The translations under genes were made by a program, and so were the position numbers. A stretch of DNA of 64,000 nt, from assembly GCA_027658995.1 (NCBI GenBank), contig JAQDQK010000011.1, forward strand, positions 55,837 through 119,836, written 5' to 3'. The number at the start of each line of letters is the position of its first letter. The first letter of the stretch is position 1. Under the pieces are notes generated by a model. The model did not search any database and was not told where the DNA came from. It saw nothing but the letters and a program-made list of their open reading frames with translations. Positions 8,934 through 18,902 of this stretch are shown here, one piece after another. The DNA is from Propionibacteriaceae bacterium AM104-82. Lineage in GTDB: Bacteria; Actinomycetota; Actinomycetes; Propionibacteriales; Propionibacteriaceae.

Positions 8934-9629
8934 TCAGGACTCCGACGGCGTGTGGATCAGCATGCGCGTGTTGCCGATCTCGATCCGGGCGCCCTCCCCG
9001 ACGCGGGTCTTGGTGATGCGGCTGCCGTTGACGTGTACGCCGTTGGTCGAGCCGAGGTCCTCGATGGTGATGACGGGATGCTGGGGGTCGCCCGACACGG
9101 AGATCAGGGCGTGCCTGCGGGAGATGCCCGGGTCGTTGAGGCGCAGGTCGGCCTCGGTGCCGCGGCCGATCAGCAGGCCGGGCGAGACGAGCGGGTGGCG
9201 CACGCCGTTGACCTCGAGCACCAACTGGCCAGGAGCGCTCTGACGGCCCAGCGTGTCGGGTGCGACCGCCTGGCTCGCGACGGTGAACTGACCGGTGGGA
9301 AGCGACGTGTCGAGCGCGTAGTCGATCGAGATAGGGCCGTTGAAGACGTACTGCCTGTCGGCCGCGTGGTCGCGGATGCCCGGCAGGATCTCGGCGTTCA
9401 GCGTCTTGGAGTACGGCGCGAGGCGGTCGTAGTCGGCCTGCGAGAGTCCGATCCGGAAGGCATTGGGGACGAGCCGCTTGTCACGGCTCAGAAGCTTCGC
9501 TTCGGCGTCGAGTTCACGCTGGATGCCCGCCACGATCTCTACCGGATGGACGTAGCCCTTGAAGGTCCGCGCGAACACCTTGCCGACCGCGGATTCGATC
9601 CGCTTCTCGGCCCTGTCGAAGACTCCCAT
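8934..9629 (-). CDS. fhaA: FHA-domain protein FhaA with DUF3662 domain
   Basis: 231 aa from the ATG at 9629, chosen because an excellent ribosome site (AAAGGAGG) ends 4 nt upstream; a longer frame from 9686 would be out of place. The N-terminal DUF3662 domain (starting MGVFDRAEKRIES) is followed by a linker and a C-terminal FHA domain with IGRGTEADL, SRRHALI and STNGVHVNG. In mycobacteria FhaA binds phosphorylated MviN and PbpA/RodA to control wall synthesis. The mycobacterial protein has a much longer, Gln/Tyr-rich linker that is absent here. First gene of the six-gene operon; its promoter must lie in 9630-9732. Confidence 0.93.
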   Translation of the reverse strand: MGVFDRAEKRIESAVGKVFARTFKGYVHPVEIVAGIQRELDAEAKLLSRDKRLVPNAFRIGLSQADYDRLAPYSKTLNAEILPGIRDHAADRQYVFNGPISIDYALDTSLPTGQFTVASQAVAPDTLGRQSAPGQLVLEVNGVRHPLVSPGLLIGRGTEADLRLNDPGISRRHALISVSGDPQHPVITIEDLGSTNGVHVNGSRITKTRVGEGARIEIGNTRMLIHTPSES

Positions 9630-9732
9630 GTGCCTCCTTTCGATCGGTCGAGCACAGGTTCTACGCGTCGAGTTTACTCGGCGCACCGACTGGGGGTGCT
9701 CCGGCAGGCTAGCGCATCCCCACTTCGGCCCC

Positions 9733-10755
9733 CTAGCGACCGGGCCGCTCGGCCCACGGAAGCGAGCTGACTGAGCGGGCGAACGCGGCCAGGATTTCCT
9801 GCGCCCCCTCCAGCGCGGACAGCGACTCGTCAGCCAACTTGGCCTGCACGTGTTCGGCGGTCGTCCTGACCTCAGGCGAGGTACGCAGCGCCTCCATCAA
9901 CTCGTCGCGCACCATGTTCCACAGCCAGTCCTGCTGCTGCTCCAGGCGGCGCGTCGCGAGCGTGCCTGCCTCCTCCAGTTCGGCGCGGTGCTTGGCGACG
10001 GTGTCCCACACTTCGTCCAGGCCCGCGCCGGTGTAGGAGGAGCAGGTCAGGACGGGGGCGCGCCGCTTCTCGTTGTCGCTGGTGATCAGCTTCATGGCGA
10101 TCGACAGTTCACGCGCCGCGACCCGCGCGGCCTGCTCGTTGTCGCCGTCGGCCTTGGTGATGGCGATGACGTCGGCCAGTTCGAGGATGCCGCGCTTGAT
10201 GCCCTGCAACTGGTCGCCCGTGCGCGCGACCTGCAGCATCAGGAACGTGTCGACCATGCCGGAGACGGCGACCTCCGACTGCCCGACGCCGACCGTCTCG
10301 ACGAGGATCACGTCGTAGCCGGCGGCCTCGAGCACCAGCATCGACTCGCGGGTCGCGCGGGCGACGCCGCCCAGGTGGCCCCCGGACGGTGAGGGCCGGA
10401 TGAACGCGTCGTCGCGGGCGGCCAGGTCGGCCATCCTGGTCCGGTCGCCGAGGATCGAGCCGCCGGTGCGCGACGAGGACGGGTCGACCGCGAGCACCGC
10501 GACCCGGTGGTGGCGCTCGTCGATCAGCTTGACGCCCATCGCGTTGACGAAGGTGGACTTGCCCGCGCCGGGGACGCCGGAGATGCCGACCCGGAACGCG
10601 TTGCCTGTGTGCGGCGCGATCAGTTGCAGCAGGTGGTGGGCCTCTGCCCGGTGCGCGGGCTTGGTCGACTCGACCAACGTGATGGCACGCGCGATGGCCG
10701 CACGTGAGCCGTCCGCGATGCCCTGTGCCAGTTCCTCAACATTGACCCGCCGCAT
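9733..10755 (-). CDS. meaB: MeaB/ArgK-family GTPase, methylmalonyl-CoA mutase chaperone
   Basis: 340 aa from the ATG at 10755. P-loop at 60-67 (GVPGAGKS), followed by AVDPSSSRTGGSILGDRTRM, and the typical VETVGVGQSE. MeaB loads and protects the adenosylcobalamin of methylmalonyl-CoA mutase, a key enzyme of propionate metabolism. The mutase genes are not in the window. The divergent neighbour is cobT, another cobalamin gene, which supports the functional reading. The dimerisation arm at the C-terminus is present. Confidence 0.92.
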   Translation of the reverse strand: MRRVNVEELAQGIADGSRAAIARAITLVESTKPAHRAEAHHLLQLIAPHTGNAFRVGISGVPGAGKSTFVNAMGVKLIDERHHRVAVLAVDPSSSRTGGSILGDRTRMADLAARDDAFIRPSPSGGHLGGVARATRESMLVLEAAGYDVILVETVGVGQSEVAVSGMVDTFLMLQVARTGDQLQGIKRGILELADVIAITKADGDNEQAARVAARELSIAMKLITSDNEKRRAPVLTCSSYTGAGLDEVWDTVAKHRAELEEAGTLATRRLEQQQDWLWNMVRDELMEALRTSPEVRTTAEHVQAKLADESLSALEGAQEILAAFARSVSSLPWAERPGR

Positions 10756-10883
10756 GTTCCCGACCTTACCGGCAGGGGATCGACGGCGGCGTGCACCCCC
10801 GCCGCGGAGCCTCTCCGCCGCTGCGGCGACGGCGGCACCGCCCGTTACCAGCACCCGACCGGGTGCTCAGCCCGGAGTCGGCG

Positions 10884-10911
10884 TTGTCTGCTGAGATCGC
10901 GCTGATAGCCT
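10884..10911 (+). promoter_or_regulatory. possible promoter for cobT
   Basis: TTGTCT and TAGCCT are spaced by 16 bp, about 60 nt upstream of the cobT start. I looked for a cobalamin riboswitch in 10756-10969 and did not recognise one. Confidence 0.35.
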
Positions 10912-10969
10912 CGCCGGGCAGCTCCCCGCGGCCCGAGCAGGGGGCACCCGAAGGAGAGTTCGTCTACAG

Positions 10970-12031
10970 ATGTCCGAGCAGTTGATCGCAGACACCGTCG
11001 CATCCATCGCCGCGCCCTCGCAGCGCGCCGTCGCGGCCGCCGAGGCCCGGCAGGCGAGCCTCACCAAGCCCGCGGGCAGCCTCGGGTTGCTGGAGCGGAT
11101 CGGCATCCAGTTGGCGGGCATCGCCCGCGTCTGTCCGCCCCCGGTGCCCGAGCGGGCCGTGGTGGGCGTCTTCGCGGGCGACCACGGCGTCTGCGCGCAG
11201 GGCGTCACCCCATGGCCGCAGGAGGTCACCGTCGCGATGCTGCTGAACATGGCGGCGGGCGGCGCCGCCATCAACGTCCTCGCGGCCCAGGCGGGCGCCG
11301 AGGTCGTGGTGACCGATGTCGGCGTCAAGCTCGACTACCCGCCCACCGACGGCGTCCGTGGCCGCAACGTGGCGCGCGGCACCCGCGACCTTTCCGTCGA
11401 GCCCGCCATGACACGCGACGAGGCCGTCGCGGCCCTCGCGGTCGGGATCGCCACCGCGAACGAGGCAGTCGACGGCGGCGCCCAGGTGCTGCTGACCGGC
11501 GAGATGGGCATCGGCAACACCACGGCCTCCAGCGCGCTGATCGCGGCCGTCACCGGAGCGGGCGTTGCCGCCGTCACGGGCCGCGGCACCGGCATCGACA
11601 ACGAGGCGCTCGCCCGCAAGATCGCCGTCATCGAGCGGGCGCTCGCGCTGCACCGCCCCGACCCGTCGGACCCGGTCGGCGTGCTCGCCGCGGTCGGAGG
11701 TCTTGAGCAGGCCGCGATCGCCGGCTTCATCCTCGGCGCGGCCGCTCGGCGGGTGCCCGTGATCCTGGACGGCGTGATCGCCTGCGCCTCGGCGTGCGTC
11801 GCCGTGGCGCTCGCGCCGGAGGCGCGCGGCTACCTGATCGCCGGACACGCGGGCGCCGAGCCGGGCATCACCGAGGCGCTGTCCTGGCTCGGCCTCGACG
11901 CGCTGGTCGACCTGGGGCTGCGGCTGGGCGAGGGGAGCGGGGCCGCGCTCGCGCTGCCCATGGTGCAGGCCTCCGCCCGGATCCTGCGCGACATGGCGAC
12001 CTTCGACGACGCCAACATCAGCGCGGGCTGA
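10970..12031 (+). CDS. cobT: nicotinate-nucleotide--dimethylbenzimidazole phosphoribosyltransferase
   Basis: 353 aa. Makes alpha-ribazole phosphate from nicotinate mononucleotide and dimethylbenzimidazole for the lower ligand of cobalamin. Seen: TKPAGSLG near the N-terminus, FAGDHGV, GEMGIGNTT, and LRLGEGSGA with the catalytic Glu321 near the C-terminus. Full length for the family. It starts at an ATG preceded by AAGGAGAG. No other cobalamin-synthesis genes lie nearby; the gene faces away from meaB. A strong hairpin follows at 12073. Confidence 0.96.
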   Translation: MSEQLIADTVASIAAPSQRAVAAAEARQASLTKPAGSLGLLERIGIQLAGIARVCPPPVPERAVVGVFAGDHGVCAQGVTPWPQEVTVAMLLNMAAGGAAINVLAAQAGAEVVVTDVGVKLDYPPTDGVRGRNVARGTRDLSVEPAMTRDEAVAALAVGIATANEAVDGGAQVLLTGEMGIGNTTASSALIAAVTGAGVAAVTGRGTGIDNEALARKIAVIERALALHRPDPSDPVGVLAAVGGLEQAAIAGFILGAAARRVPVILDGVIACASACVAVALAPEARGYLIAGHAGAEPGITEALSWLGLDALVDLGLRLGEGSGAALALPMVQASARILRDMATFDDANISAG

Positions 12032-12072
12032 CCGCAGCGGCTACGAGCGGGACGGCGCGGGCGAACCCCAAA

Positions 12073-12107
12073 ATGCCCGGGGCGATCAATCCGATCGCCC
12101 CGGGCAT
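12073..12107. terminator. bidirectional hairpin terminator between cobT and the glycosyltransferase
   Basis: Perfect 15-bp stem (ATGCCCGGGGCGATC and complement) with a 5-nt loop, between two convergent genes (42 nt after cobT, 27 nt after the minus-strand stop). Confidence 0.8.
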
Positions 12108-12133
12108 CCCCCCAATTCCCCCCAGGACCGCGC

Positions 12134-13600
12134 CTAGACGCGGTAGCCCTTCTGCCTGCGCAGCAGCTTGAACGCCATGCCGAGGGTCTGCATCCCGGCA
12201 AGCACGGCGAGCGTCGGCCAGGCGAACCACAGCGCGATCTCCTTGACCAGCAGCGGCAGTTGCGTCCACGTCAGCGTCAGCAGCCCGAAGAAGACCGCGA
12301 GGTAGAGCACCGGTTGCAGGTAGGCGTTGTTGGCCTTTCCCCGCTCGGCGGCCGCCTGCGCGCCCCAGTTGTCGACCTCCTGGCGCGACAGGAACTTCGC
12401 CCAGGAACGGATGAAGTGGCCGAGCTTGAGCCACATGTACAACTCGCCCGGCAGGAACAGCAGCGCGAACGCGACGTCCTTTGCTGAGCGGTCGTGCATC
12501 GACAGCGCGGTGCGCAGGTTCAGCAGGATCGCGACCATCGGCGGCAGCAGCCACCACGGCGAGAACACGAAGGCCCCGATGCTCAGCGAGCCGGCCAGCA
12601 GCAGCACGAAGCCGATCCGCACCGCGAGGTTGAACAGCATCGACCAGTTCTCCAACCAGCGCAGCCGCAGGTTGGGGTGGAACGGCTGACCGCTCGTGTC
12701 GCCGCGCTGCCCCGGCCACATCAGGTCGATGGCCCCGTAGTTCCACTTCACCTGCTGCGCGTCGAGCGACTTCAGCGTGACCATCGGGCCGACATCGGCC
12801 CGCGCGCTCGCCGAGATCTTCGTGGAGAAGCCGCACCGCTTCAGTTGGAGCGACAGCAGCGAGTCCTCGACCTCGGAGTCGGAGACCCACGGGCCGCGCT
12901 GCCGGTACTCCTCGCGGACGGTGCTGAGCGCCTCCACCGAGAAGATCGAGCACTGCCCGCCGAGCACCGCCATGTTGCGGCCGCGCAGCAGGTTCTGCAT
13001 GTTGAAGCTGGCGAACTGCTGACGCTGCCCTGCGATCAGGAACCGCTCGGCCCCGTTGGCGCCCTCCGCATAGTCGATGGAGTAGATCGCCGAGATGCCG
13101 CCGATGCGGGGATCGGAGCGGGCCTCGCCGAGCAGGTTCGCAACGGCGTCGCGGTCGAGCACGGTGTCGCCGTCGACGCCCAGGAAGTAGTCGCAGTCCT
13201 CGACGAGCTTGAATCCGATGTTCAGCGCCCCGACCTTGCGCTCGGGGAGCTTGCCGACGTCGTGGACGTGCACGTCGCACGTCATCTCCTCGTCGCGGTA
13301 CCTCCGCTGGTGCCTGCCCGCCAGTTCGCGCGCCACCCAGAACGTGTCGTCGGAGCTGTTGTTGACGATGACGTGGACCACGTCCGGCACCCGGGTCTGG
13401 GCGAGCAGCGCCTCGATCACGGCGCGGATCGAGCCCTCCTCGTTGTACGCGGGGATCACGCAGCCGATCCGCGGCTGCGCCTCGTGTTCGGGCACGTAGG
13501 TGCCCGAGAACAGCTCCACCTCTGCGGAGGTGAGCTCGGCCGGCTCGGCGGTGACGATCTCCACGTCCTCGACGTCCATCGTCTTTTCCATCACGCTCAT
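12134..13600 (-). CDS. family 2 membrane glycosyltransferase
   Basis: 488 aa from the ATG at 13600 (AAGGA 8 nt upstream; in-frame ATGs at 13609 and 13591 are alternatives). After about 40 acidic residues the GT2 domain begins at CVIPAYNEEGSI. It has a DGDTVL (DXD-type metal site), ED at VSDSEVEDSLLS and a QQVKW motif resembling the QxxRW of processive synthases. At least four membrane segments follow in the C-terminal half. This arrangement is that of cellulose/hyaluronan-synthase-like or poly-N-acetylglucosamine-type enzymes, so it probably makes or extends an extracellular polysaccharide. No partner genes are adjacent; substrate unknown. Confidence 0.85.
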   Translation of the reverse strand: MSVMEKTMDVEDVEIVTAEPAELTSAEVELFSGTYVPEHEAQPRIGCVIPAYNEEGSIRAVIEALLAQTRVPDVVHVIVNNSSDDTFWVARELAGRHQRRYRDEEMTCDVHVHDVGKLPERKVGALNIGFKLVEDCDYFLGVDGDTVLDRDAVANLLGEARSDPRIGGISAIYSIDYAEGANGAERFLIAGQRQQFASFNMQNLLRGRNMAVLGGQCSIFSVEALSTVREEYRQRGPWVSDSEVEDSLLSLQLKRCGFSTKISASARADVGPMVTLKSLDAQQVKWNYGAIDLMWPGQRGDTSGQPFHPNLRLRWLENWSMLFNLAVRIGFVLLLAGSLSIGAFVFSPWWLLPPMVAILLNLRTALSMHDRSAKDVAFALLFLPGELYMWLKLGHFIRSWAKFLSRQEVDNWGAQAAAERGKANNAYLQPVLYLAVFFGLLTLTWTQLPLLVKEIALWFAWPTLAVLAGMQTLGMAFKLLRRQKGYRV

Positions 13601-13781
13601 GACGCCCATCCTTGGGGGTGGGGCGCGGCCCGCACCACCGCAGCGGCCACCAGTTTCGCTGCCCCCACTACCGGGAAAATCCGGGGGTACCTGGATAACT
13701 ACCGGGATCGCGCCACGGGCTTGGCCCCGAGCCCCCGAGGGCACCAGACTCTTAGCCAGGCGCCGATCCGGAAGGCGGGAC

Positions 13782-14447
13782 ATGGCACGACGACACAGGG
13801 GAATGATGGTGGCTGGAATGGTGGCGACGGTGATGCTGACGGGCTGCGGTTCGCCGCCCTGGGAGGGCGCGGAGCAGGCTCCGTCGACCCCCGGTTCGCC
13901 GTCATCGCCGACCTCGCCCACCGAGGCGCCGACACCGGCCCCGCAGGGGGCGCCTGCGGCCGAGCCGACCCCCGAGGAGACGCCGACGCCGAAGGTCCCG
14001 CCGATGGTCGTCGACGACCTCGCGACGGGGAGCGCGCAGCATCAGTTCGCCGCAGGCGCGATGGTGCTGACCGCCGACTACTGGTCCGACCGCGGCAAGG
14101 GCGACTGGACGCCCGGCACGGTCAAGCCGCTCACCCTCAACGTGACGGCCGACGGCAGGGGGGATCTGTCGCTCGCGTCCGTCACGGTCCAGGTGGAGCG
14201 ACTGTCGGTCGACGGCTGGGTGGCGGTGCCGGGGGACACCGTCACCCAGCCGGTCGTCTCGTCCGCGCCGTCGGTCAAGTCACCCACAAGCGCAAGCGCG
14301 ACCGTGCTGGTCAGCGCAGTCGACCCGGCCTCGTACGCGCTGCGCTACACCCTCGTCTACACCGTGACGGCCGAGAGCCGCGACGCAAACTTCCAGGCCG
14401 TCGGCAACGACACGGTCGTCGTCGCCTTCGACGCGGCAGCGGCTTAG
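13782..14447 (+). CDS. predicted lipoprotein of unknown function
   Basis: 221 aa. Start at the ATG preceded by GGAAGG. Signal peptide with a lipobox (VMLTGC, Cys about 22), then a Pro/Thr/Ser/Glu-rich linker to about residue 85, typical of surface proteins that must cross the wall. The C-terminal domain of about 135 residues looks beta-rich, with alternating hydrophobic residues and no recognised motif. It is transcribed divergently from the glycosyltransferase and ends overlapping the convergent regulator gene by 4 nt. Function unknown. Confidence 0.8.
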   Translation: MARRHRGMMVAGMVATVMLTGCGSPPWEGAEQAPSTPGSPSSPTSPTEAPTPAPQGAPAAEPTPEETPTPKVPPMVVDDLATGSAQHQFAAGAMVLTADYWSDRGKGDWTPGTVKPLTLNVTADGRGDLSLASVTVQVERLSVDGWVAVPGDTVTQPVVSSAPSVKSPTSASATVLVSAVDPASYALRYTLVYTVTAESRDANFQAVGNDTVVVAFDAAAA

Positions 14448-17143
14448 GCGACGCCCTCGTCGAGGGCCTGCTGCAGTTGGGCCCGCGACGTCATCGACAT
14501 CTTCGTGAGCGCGTTGTGGACGTGGTACTCGGCGGTGCGGACGGTGACGAACAGCCGACCCGCGATCTCCCGGTTCGACAGCCCGTCGGCGACAAGCAGC
14601 GCGACCTCACGCTCCCGGCTGGTCAGCGGCCCGAGCAGTTCCAGTCCCGACGGTGAGGCGCTGGGCGCCGCGACCGCGGAGAGCCCGCGCTCGATGCCGA
14701 CGAGCCGGTCGCGCCAGGCGGTGGCCCCTGCGGAGTTCAGCAGCGCGATGGACTCGGAAAGCAGGCTCACCAACTCCTGCGTCGCGTCGCCTGGTTCGGC
14801 CGCCCAGTCCTCCGCAAGCACCGCCCCGAAGACGCGCAGCGTTGCGCCGGGATTGGCGCGGGCCTGCGCCCTCAGGTGGCGCGCCGCCGTCGCGAACATC
14901 TCGCCCCTGTCCTGCCCTGCGAGCAGCGCCTGCGCGTGGGTGAGGGCGTAGGCGTGGGCCTGCGCCTCGTACGGCTCGTTCTCCAGGTCCGTCAGCGCCG
15001 CCTCCGCGGAGCGGACGTCGCCAGAGGCCAGGTGGGCCCGAACGCGCAGCACGCCCGTCGGATGCCCGCTGACGTAGGAGACGTCGCCGCGCGCCCAGAC
15101 CCGGTCGAGCAGGTCGGCGACCCTCGCCGGGTCCGCACCGGAGGCCACCAGCCCCCACGCCTCGGTCAGCTTGGCAGCGGCCCCACCGACGGTCGCCTCC
15201 GTCGAGGCGTCCTGCCAGCCCAGGTATTCGGCGACGACGCGGTCCTCGCCGCGCGCGGCGGGCACCAGGGCGGCGACAGCGAAGGACTGCGGCCACAGCG
15301 GCGACTGCAGCGAGTCGAGGGTCGAGGCGAGATGCTGGTCGGCGAGCGCGTGCGCCCTGTCCCAGTCGCCGTCGAGGAAGGCGAGGTTCGCCAGCGCCAA
15401 CTCCGACTGCATCCGCACGAGCGGCAGGTCGATGCCCGAGACGACGGCGAGCGACTCCTTCGCCTGCGCGAGGTTGCCGGTGACGTAGTGCAGGATCCCG
15501 ACGAGCGACCCGAAGGTCGGGCCGAGGATCGAGGCGGTGAACGGGTCGAGGCGCTGCGTCAATGCGGTCAACGGCTCGATCCGCTGCTCGGGCGGCAGAG
15601 AGTCGTCCATGCCGATCAGGATCGCCTCGAGGCCCGTCGCGACGATGCCAAGCTCGAAGCCGAGGTCGGGCCGCGCCTGCGCGACCTCGAGGCTCCGACG
15701 GCGGAGCGGGTCGACGAAGCGGCCAAGCGGCGCCGCGATCTCCGGTGACGTGTGCAGGCTCGCCTGGACCACCATCTGGATGCAGGCCTGCCCGAGCACC
15801 GTCAATTCGCGCGGGTCGATCACCTCGTCGGGGTCGATGCCGAGCAGCCGTTCCGCCGCGGCGCCGAGCGCAGCGGTCGGCAGTTCGATGACCGTCATGG
15901 CGGCGGTGCGGCCGACGGAGGGCGGCATGTTGTCGACCCGGTCGGCGACGTCGATCAGGCGCGAGATCCGGCCCGACCTGAGCGCAGCCAGGATCACCTC
16001 GATCATGTAGCTGGGCTCCAGGTCCGCGGCGTGCAGCGCCAGCCGGAACGCCAGGGCCAGGTCGTTGGCGGCGTAGGCGTCGGCGAGTTGCGTGAGCACC
16101 TCGATCAGCACCTCGCCCGCTGTCGCCTCGTCCGCGGCGGCGACCCGGTGCTCGAGCCCGTCGAGGCCGGTCAGTGCCGTGGCGAGCGCCGCGTGCGAGT
16201 CGCGGGCCTCGTTCCAGGCCATCCGCTCCGCGATCGCGCGGCGCGCGGGCTGGTGCCTCAGCCGCAGGGCGTCGCCGCCCGCCCGCTCCACCAGGCCGGT
16301 CGCGAGGAGTTCCTCGGTGCCGGAGTCGGGGAGGTCGCGGTGGCGCAGCACCTGGGACAGTTGCGCGCCCGTCAGCTCGCCAGCCTGGGCCAGCGCGAGC
16401 AGCGCGCCCCTGCCGCCGGGGGAGATCGACTCGAGGACCGAGGTGACGTGCTGGCGCAGCAGGCCGCTTCCCTGACCGCGCTGGGCCAGTTCCCCGATGG
16501 CGCGCCGCACGTTGGTCGCCCGGCCGCCGAGCCGGACCTGGTCGGCGAGCGAGACCAGCAGCGACGGGTAGCCGCCGGTGACGGACTGGACCATCTCGAG
16601 GGTCTCCCCCTCGACGGGGACGCCAAGCTCGTCCTTGAGGAAGGTCGCGCTCTCCGGGGCCGACAGCGGGGCCACGTTGATGACCTGGCCGCGCTCGGGG
16701 GAGCGGAGCAGCAGCGAGAGGCCGTCCAGCAGCGTGCCCGACATCTCGGTGCTCGTCACCACGAGCCAGACGGGGAGCCTGCGGAAGCGTCGCACCACCT
16801 GCCACACGGCCAACTGCGACGCCTCGTCCATCCACTGCGCGTCCTCGATCAGCAGCGTCATCGGTCCGGCCGCCTCGATGGCGCGGAGCAGGTCGTGGGC
16901 CGGGTCGTCGCCGAGCGTGACGCCCAGCAGCGCGGCAAGCTCGGAGGCCGCCGCGAGGGGATGCTCGCGGTCCTCCGGGTAGACGTCGAGCCGGTGGAGG
17001 GGAAGGTCGCAGGACTCGCACGCCAACCGGGCCAGCGTCGACTTGCCGACGCCCTCGGCGCCGACGAGCCAGGCGACCTTCGCGCCGTCCCGGCACTGCC
17101 CGGCCATGGCGACGAGCTCGCAAAGCATCCGCTGCCTCGTCAA
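14444..17143 (-). CDS. large ATP-binding LuxR-family transcription regulator (LAL/MalT-like)
   Basis: About 899 aa from a TTG at 17143 with GGAGGGG just upstream; an ATG at 17128 (894 aa, GAGG 6 nt upstream) is an equally good start. N-terminal AAA-type ATPase with Walker A (GAEGVGKST) and a Walker B-like [10 protein letters not shown], a long helical repeat middle section, and a C-terminal LuxR HTH ([20 protein letters not shown]). Such regulators integrate a ligand bound to the middle region with ATP turnover. It has no obvious target next to it; the divergent sugar-importer operon begins about 240 bp away and is a possible target. Confidence 0.9.
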   Translation of the reverse strand: MTRQRMLCELVAMAGQCRDGAKVAWLVGAEGVGKSTLARLACESCDLPLHRLDVYPEDREHPLAAASELAALLGVTLGDDPAHDLLRAIEAAGPMTLLIEDAQWMDEASQLAVWQVVRRFRRLPVWLVVTSTEMSGTLLDGLSLLLRSPERGQVINVAPLSAPESATFLKDELGVPVEGETLEMVQSVTGGYPSLLVSLADQVRLGGRATNVRRAIGELAQRGQGSGLLRQHVTSVLESISPGGRGALLALAQAGELTGAQLSQVLRHRDLPDSGTEELLATGLVERAGGDALRLRHQPARRAIAERMAWNEARDSHAALATALTGLDGLEHRVAAADEATAGEVLIEVLTQLADAYAANDLALAFRLALHAADLEPSYMIEVILAALRSGRISRLIDVADRVDNMPPSVGRTAAMTVIELPTAALGAAAERLLGIDPDEVIDPRELTVLGQACIQMVVQASLHTSPEIAAPLGRFVDPLRRRSLEVAQARPDLGFELGIVATGLEAILIGMDDSLPPEQRIEPLTALTQRLDPFTASILGPTFGSLVGILHYVTGNLAQAKESLAVVSGIDLPLVRMQSELALANLAFLDGDWDRAHALADQHLASTLDSLQSPLWPQSFAVAALVPAARGEDRVVAEYLGWQDASTEATVGGAAAKLTEAWGLVASGADPARVADLLDRVWARGDVSYVSGHPTGVLRVRAHLASGDVRSAEAALTDLENEPYEAQAHAYALTHAQALLAGQDRGEMFATAARHLRAQARANPGATLRVFGAVLAEDWAAEPGDATQELVSLLSESIALLNSAGATAWRDRLVGIERGLSAVAAPSASPSGLELLGPLTSREREVALLVADGLSNREIAGRLFVTVRTAEYHVHNALTKMSMTSRAQLQQALDEGVA

Positions 17144-17293
17144 GACCCCTCCGATCGTCAGTGATTCCGGCGCAAACCTACACGCGTTCTCTCCCGACGA
17201 TGCGTCGGGTCAGCAGAGTGAAACCCGGCTCCGGCGTCGCCGCTTATCAGCGGGAAATGGCGTCGCAGAGGATCACGATTCGGTAACGGGAGT

Positions 17294-17325
17294 TTGCGTT
17301 TCCCGGGGTGAGTGCTAGCGTTAAC
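17294..17325 (+). promoter_or_regulatory. possible promoter and operator of the fucose-type operon
   Basis: TTGCGT and TAGCGT are spaced by 16 bp about 65 nt upstream of the first importer gene. A GTTAAC palindrome overlaps the -10, a placement suited to LacI-type repression. This is a visual match only. Confidence 0.35.
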
Positions 17326-17384
17326 ATCAACGTCGCGACCGGGCGCTGCCGGTCGGTCTCGACAAGGGGTACGAAGGAGTACGA

Positions 17385-18902
17385 GTGACGAAATTGCTTG
17401 AGCTGAGGAACGTCAGCAAGACGTTCCCAGGCGTGAAGGCGCTCCAGGAGGTGAACCTGGACCTGAACGCCGGCGAGGTGCTCGGCCTGTGCGGCGAGAA
17501 CGGCGCCGGCAAGTCGACGCTGATGAAGGTGCTCACCGGCATCTACACGCCCGACGAGGGTGCCGAGATCTGGCTCCAGGGTCAGCAGGTTGAGGTCAGG
17601 GACGTCAACCATGCCCGCGAGCTCGGCCTCAGCATCATCCACCAGGAACTCAACATGGTTCCCGACCTGACGGTCGCGCAGAACCTGTACCTGGGCCGCA
17701 AGGGAAGCCACCGTGCAGGCATCGTCAACGACGCGAAGCTGAACAAGGAGGCGGGTGACCTGTTCGACCGGCTCGGGATGAACATCAACCCCCGCTCCTA
17801 CATCCGCGACCTGTCGGTGGCCCGCCAGCAGATGGTCGAGATCGCCCGCGCGCTGTCCTACGACTCGCGCATCCTCGTGATGGACGAGCCCACCGCGGCC
17901 CTGACGCTCGCCGAGACCGACGCCCTGTTCGGCATGATCCGCGACTTCATCACACCGCAGACCGGCCTGATCTACATCTCGCACCGGATGCCCGAGATCG
18001 AGGAGATCACCGACCGCGTCTCCGTGCTGCGCGACGGCCGCTACATCGGCACCGTCGTCACCAAAGACGTCGAGATGCGCGAGATCATCTCCATGATGGT
18101 GGGCCGCGAGGTCTCCGGCGACGCCCGCCCCCGCACAAAGGTCGAGAGCGACGAGGTGGCGCTGCGCGTCGAGAACCTCAGCACCAAGAAGCTGCTCGGC
18201 GACATCAACTTCGAGGTCCGCAAGGGCGAGGTGCTCGGCTTCGCCGGCCTGATGGGGGCTGGCCGCACCGAGGTCGCACGGTGCGTCTTCGGCGCCGACC
18301 CCCGCCAGAGCGGCGACATCTACGTCCACGGCCGCAAGATCAACGTGCGCGGCGCCGCCGACGCGGTGCGCGCCGGCATCGGCTACCTCTCCGAGGACCG
18401 CAAGCAGTACGGCATCCTGCTCGACCAGGACATCAAGGCCAACACCGTGATGGCCGCCATGCGCGACTTCAACATCGGCGGCTTCGTGCTCGACGGCAAG
18501 ATCCGCACCGTCGGTGCCGAATACTCCGACAAGCTGCGCGTCAAGACGCCGAGCGTCAACCAGTTGCTCGGCAAGCTCTCGGGCGGCAACCAGCAGAAGG
18601 TCGTCATCGCCAAGTGGCTCGTGCGCAACTGCGACGTGCTGATCTTCGACGAGCCGACCCGCGGCATCGACGTCGGCGCCAAGGAGGAGATCTACGAGCT
18701 CATCGAGCAGCTCTCCCAGCAGGGCAAGGCCATCGTCGTCATCTCGTCCGAGCTCCCGGAGGTGCTGCGCGTGTCGCACCGCATCGCCGTCATGGCGCAC
18801 GGCCACATCACCGGCTTCCTGAACAACGAGGACGCCACCCAGGAAAACATCATGGAGCTCGCCACCGTCGGCAAGGCCCAGTTGAAAGGAACCGCAGCGT
18901 GA
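17385..18902 (+). CDS. sugar ABC transporter ATP-binding protein (RbsA/AraG type)
   Basis: 505 aa from a GTG with GAAGGAGT upstream. Two nucleotide-binding domains in one chain: NBD1 with GENGAGKST and a degenerate signature (DLSVARQQMVEIARAL), NBD2 with a variant P-loop and the canonical LSGGNQQKV. This doubled layout is typical of CUT2 pentose/deoxyhexose importers. It powers the permease encoded next (4-nt overlap) with the lipoprotein encoded third. The linked fucI, kinase and fucU genes suggest L-fucose or a related 6-deoxyhexose/pentose as substrate. Confidence 0.94.
   Translation: MTKLLELRNVSKTFPGVKALQEVNLDLNAGEVLGLCGENGAGKSTLMKVLTGIYTPDEGAEIWLQGQQVEVRDVNHARELGLSIIHQELNMVPDLTVAQNLYLGRKGSHRAGIVNDAKLNKEAGDLFDRLGMNINPRSYIRDLSVARQQMVEIARALSYDSRILVMDEPTAALTLAETDALFGMIRDFITPQTGLIYISHRMPEIEEITDRVSVLRDGRYIGTVVTKDVEMREIISMMVGREVSGDARPRTKVESDEVALRVENLSTKKLLGDINFEVRKGEVLGFAGLMGAGRTEVARCVFGADPRQSGDIYVHGRKINVRGAADAVRAGIGYLSEDRKQYGILLDQDIKANTVMAAMRDFNIGGFVLDGKIRTVGAEYSDKLRVKTPSVNQLLGKLSGGNQQKVVIAKWLVRNCDVLIFDEPTRGIDVGAKEEIYELIEQLSQQGKAIVVISSELPEVLRVSHRIAVMAHGHITGFLNNEDATQENIMELATVGKAQLKGTAA

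Noticed and set aside
10756..10969. Cobalamin riboswitch upstream of cobT
   Set aside because: No B12-box-like sequence or expected stem order could be recognised by eye.
14607..17123. 838-codon minus-strand frame overlapping the LuxR-type regulator
   Set aside because: Shadow of the real gene: Arg/Ala/Gly-rich with no domain, while the other frame has Walker and HTH motifs.
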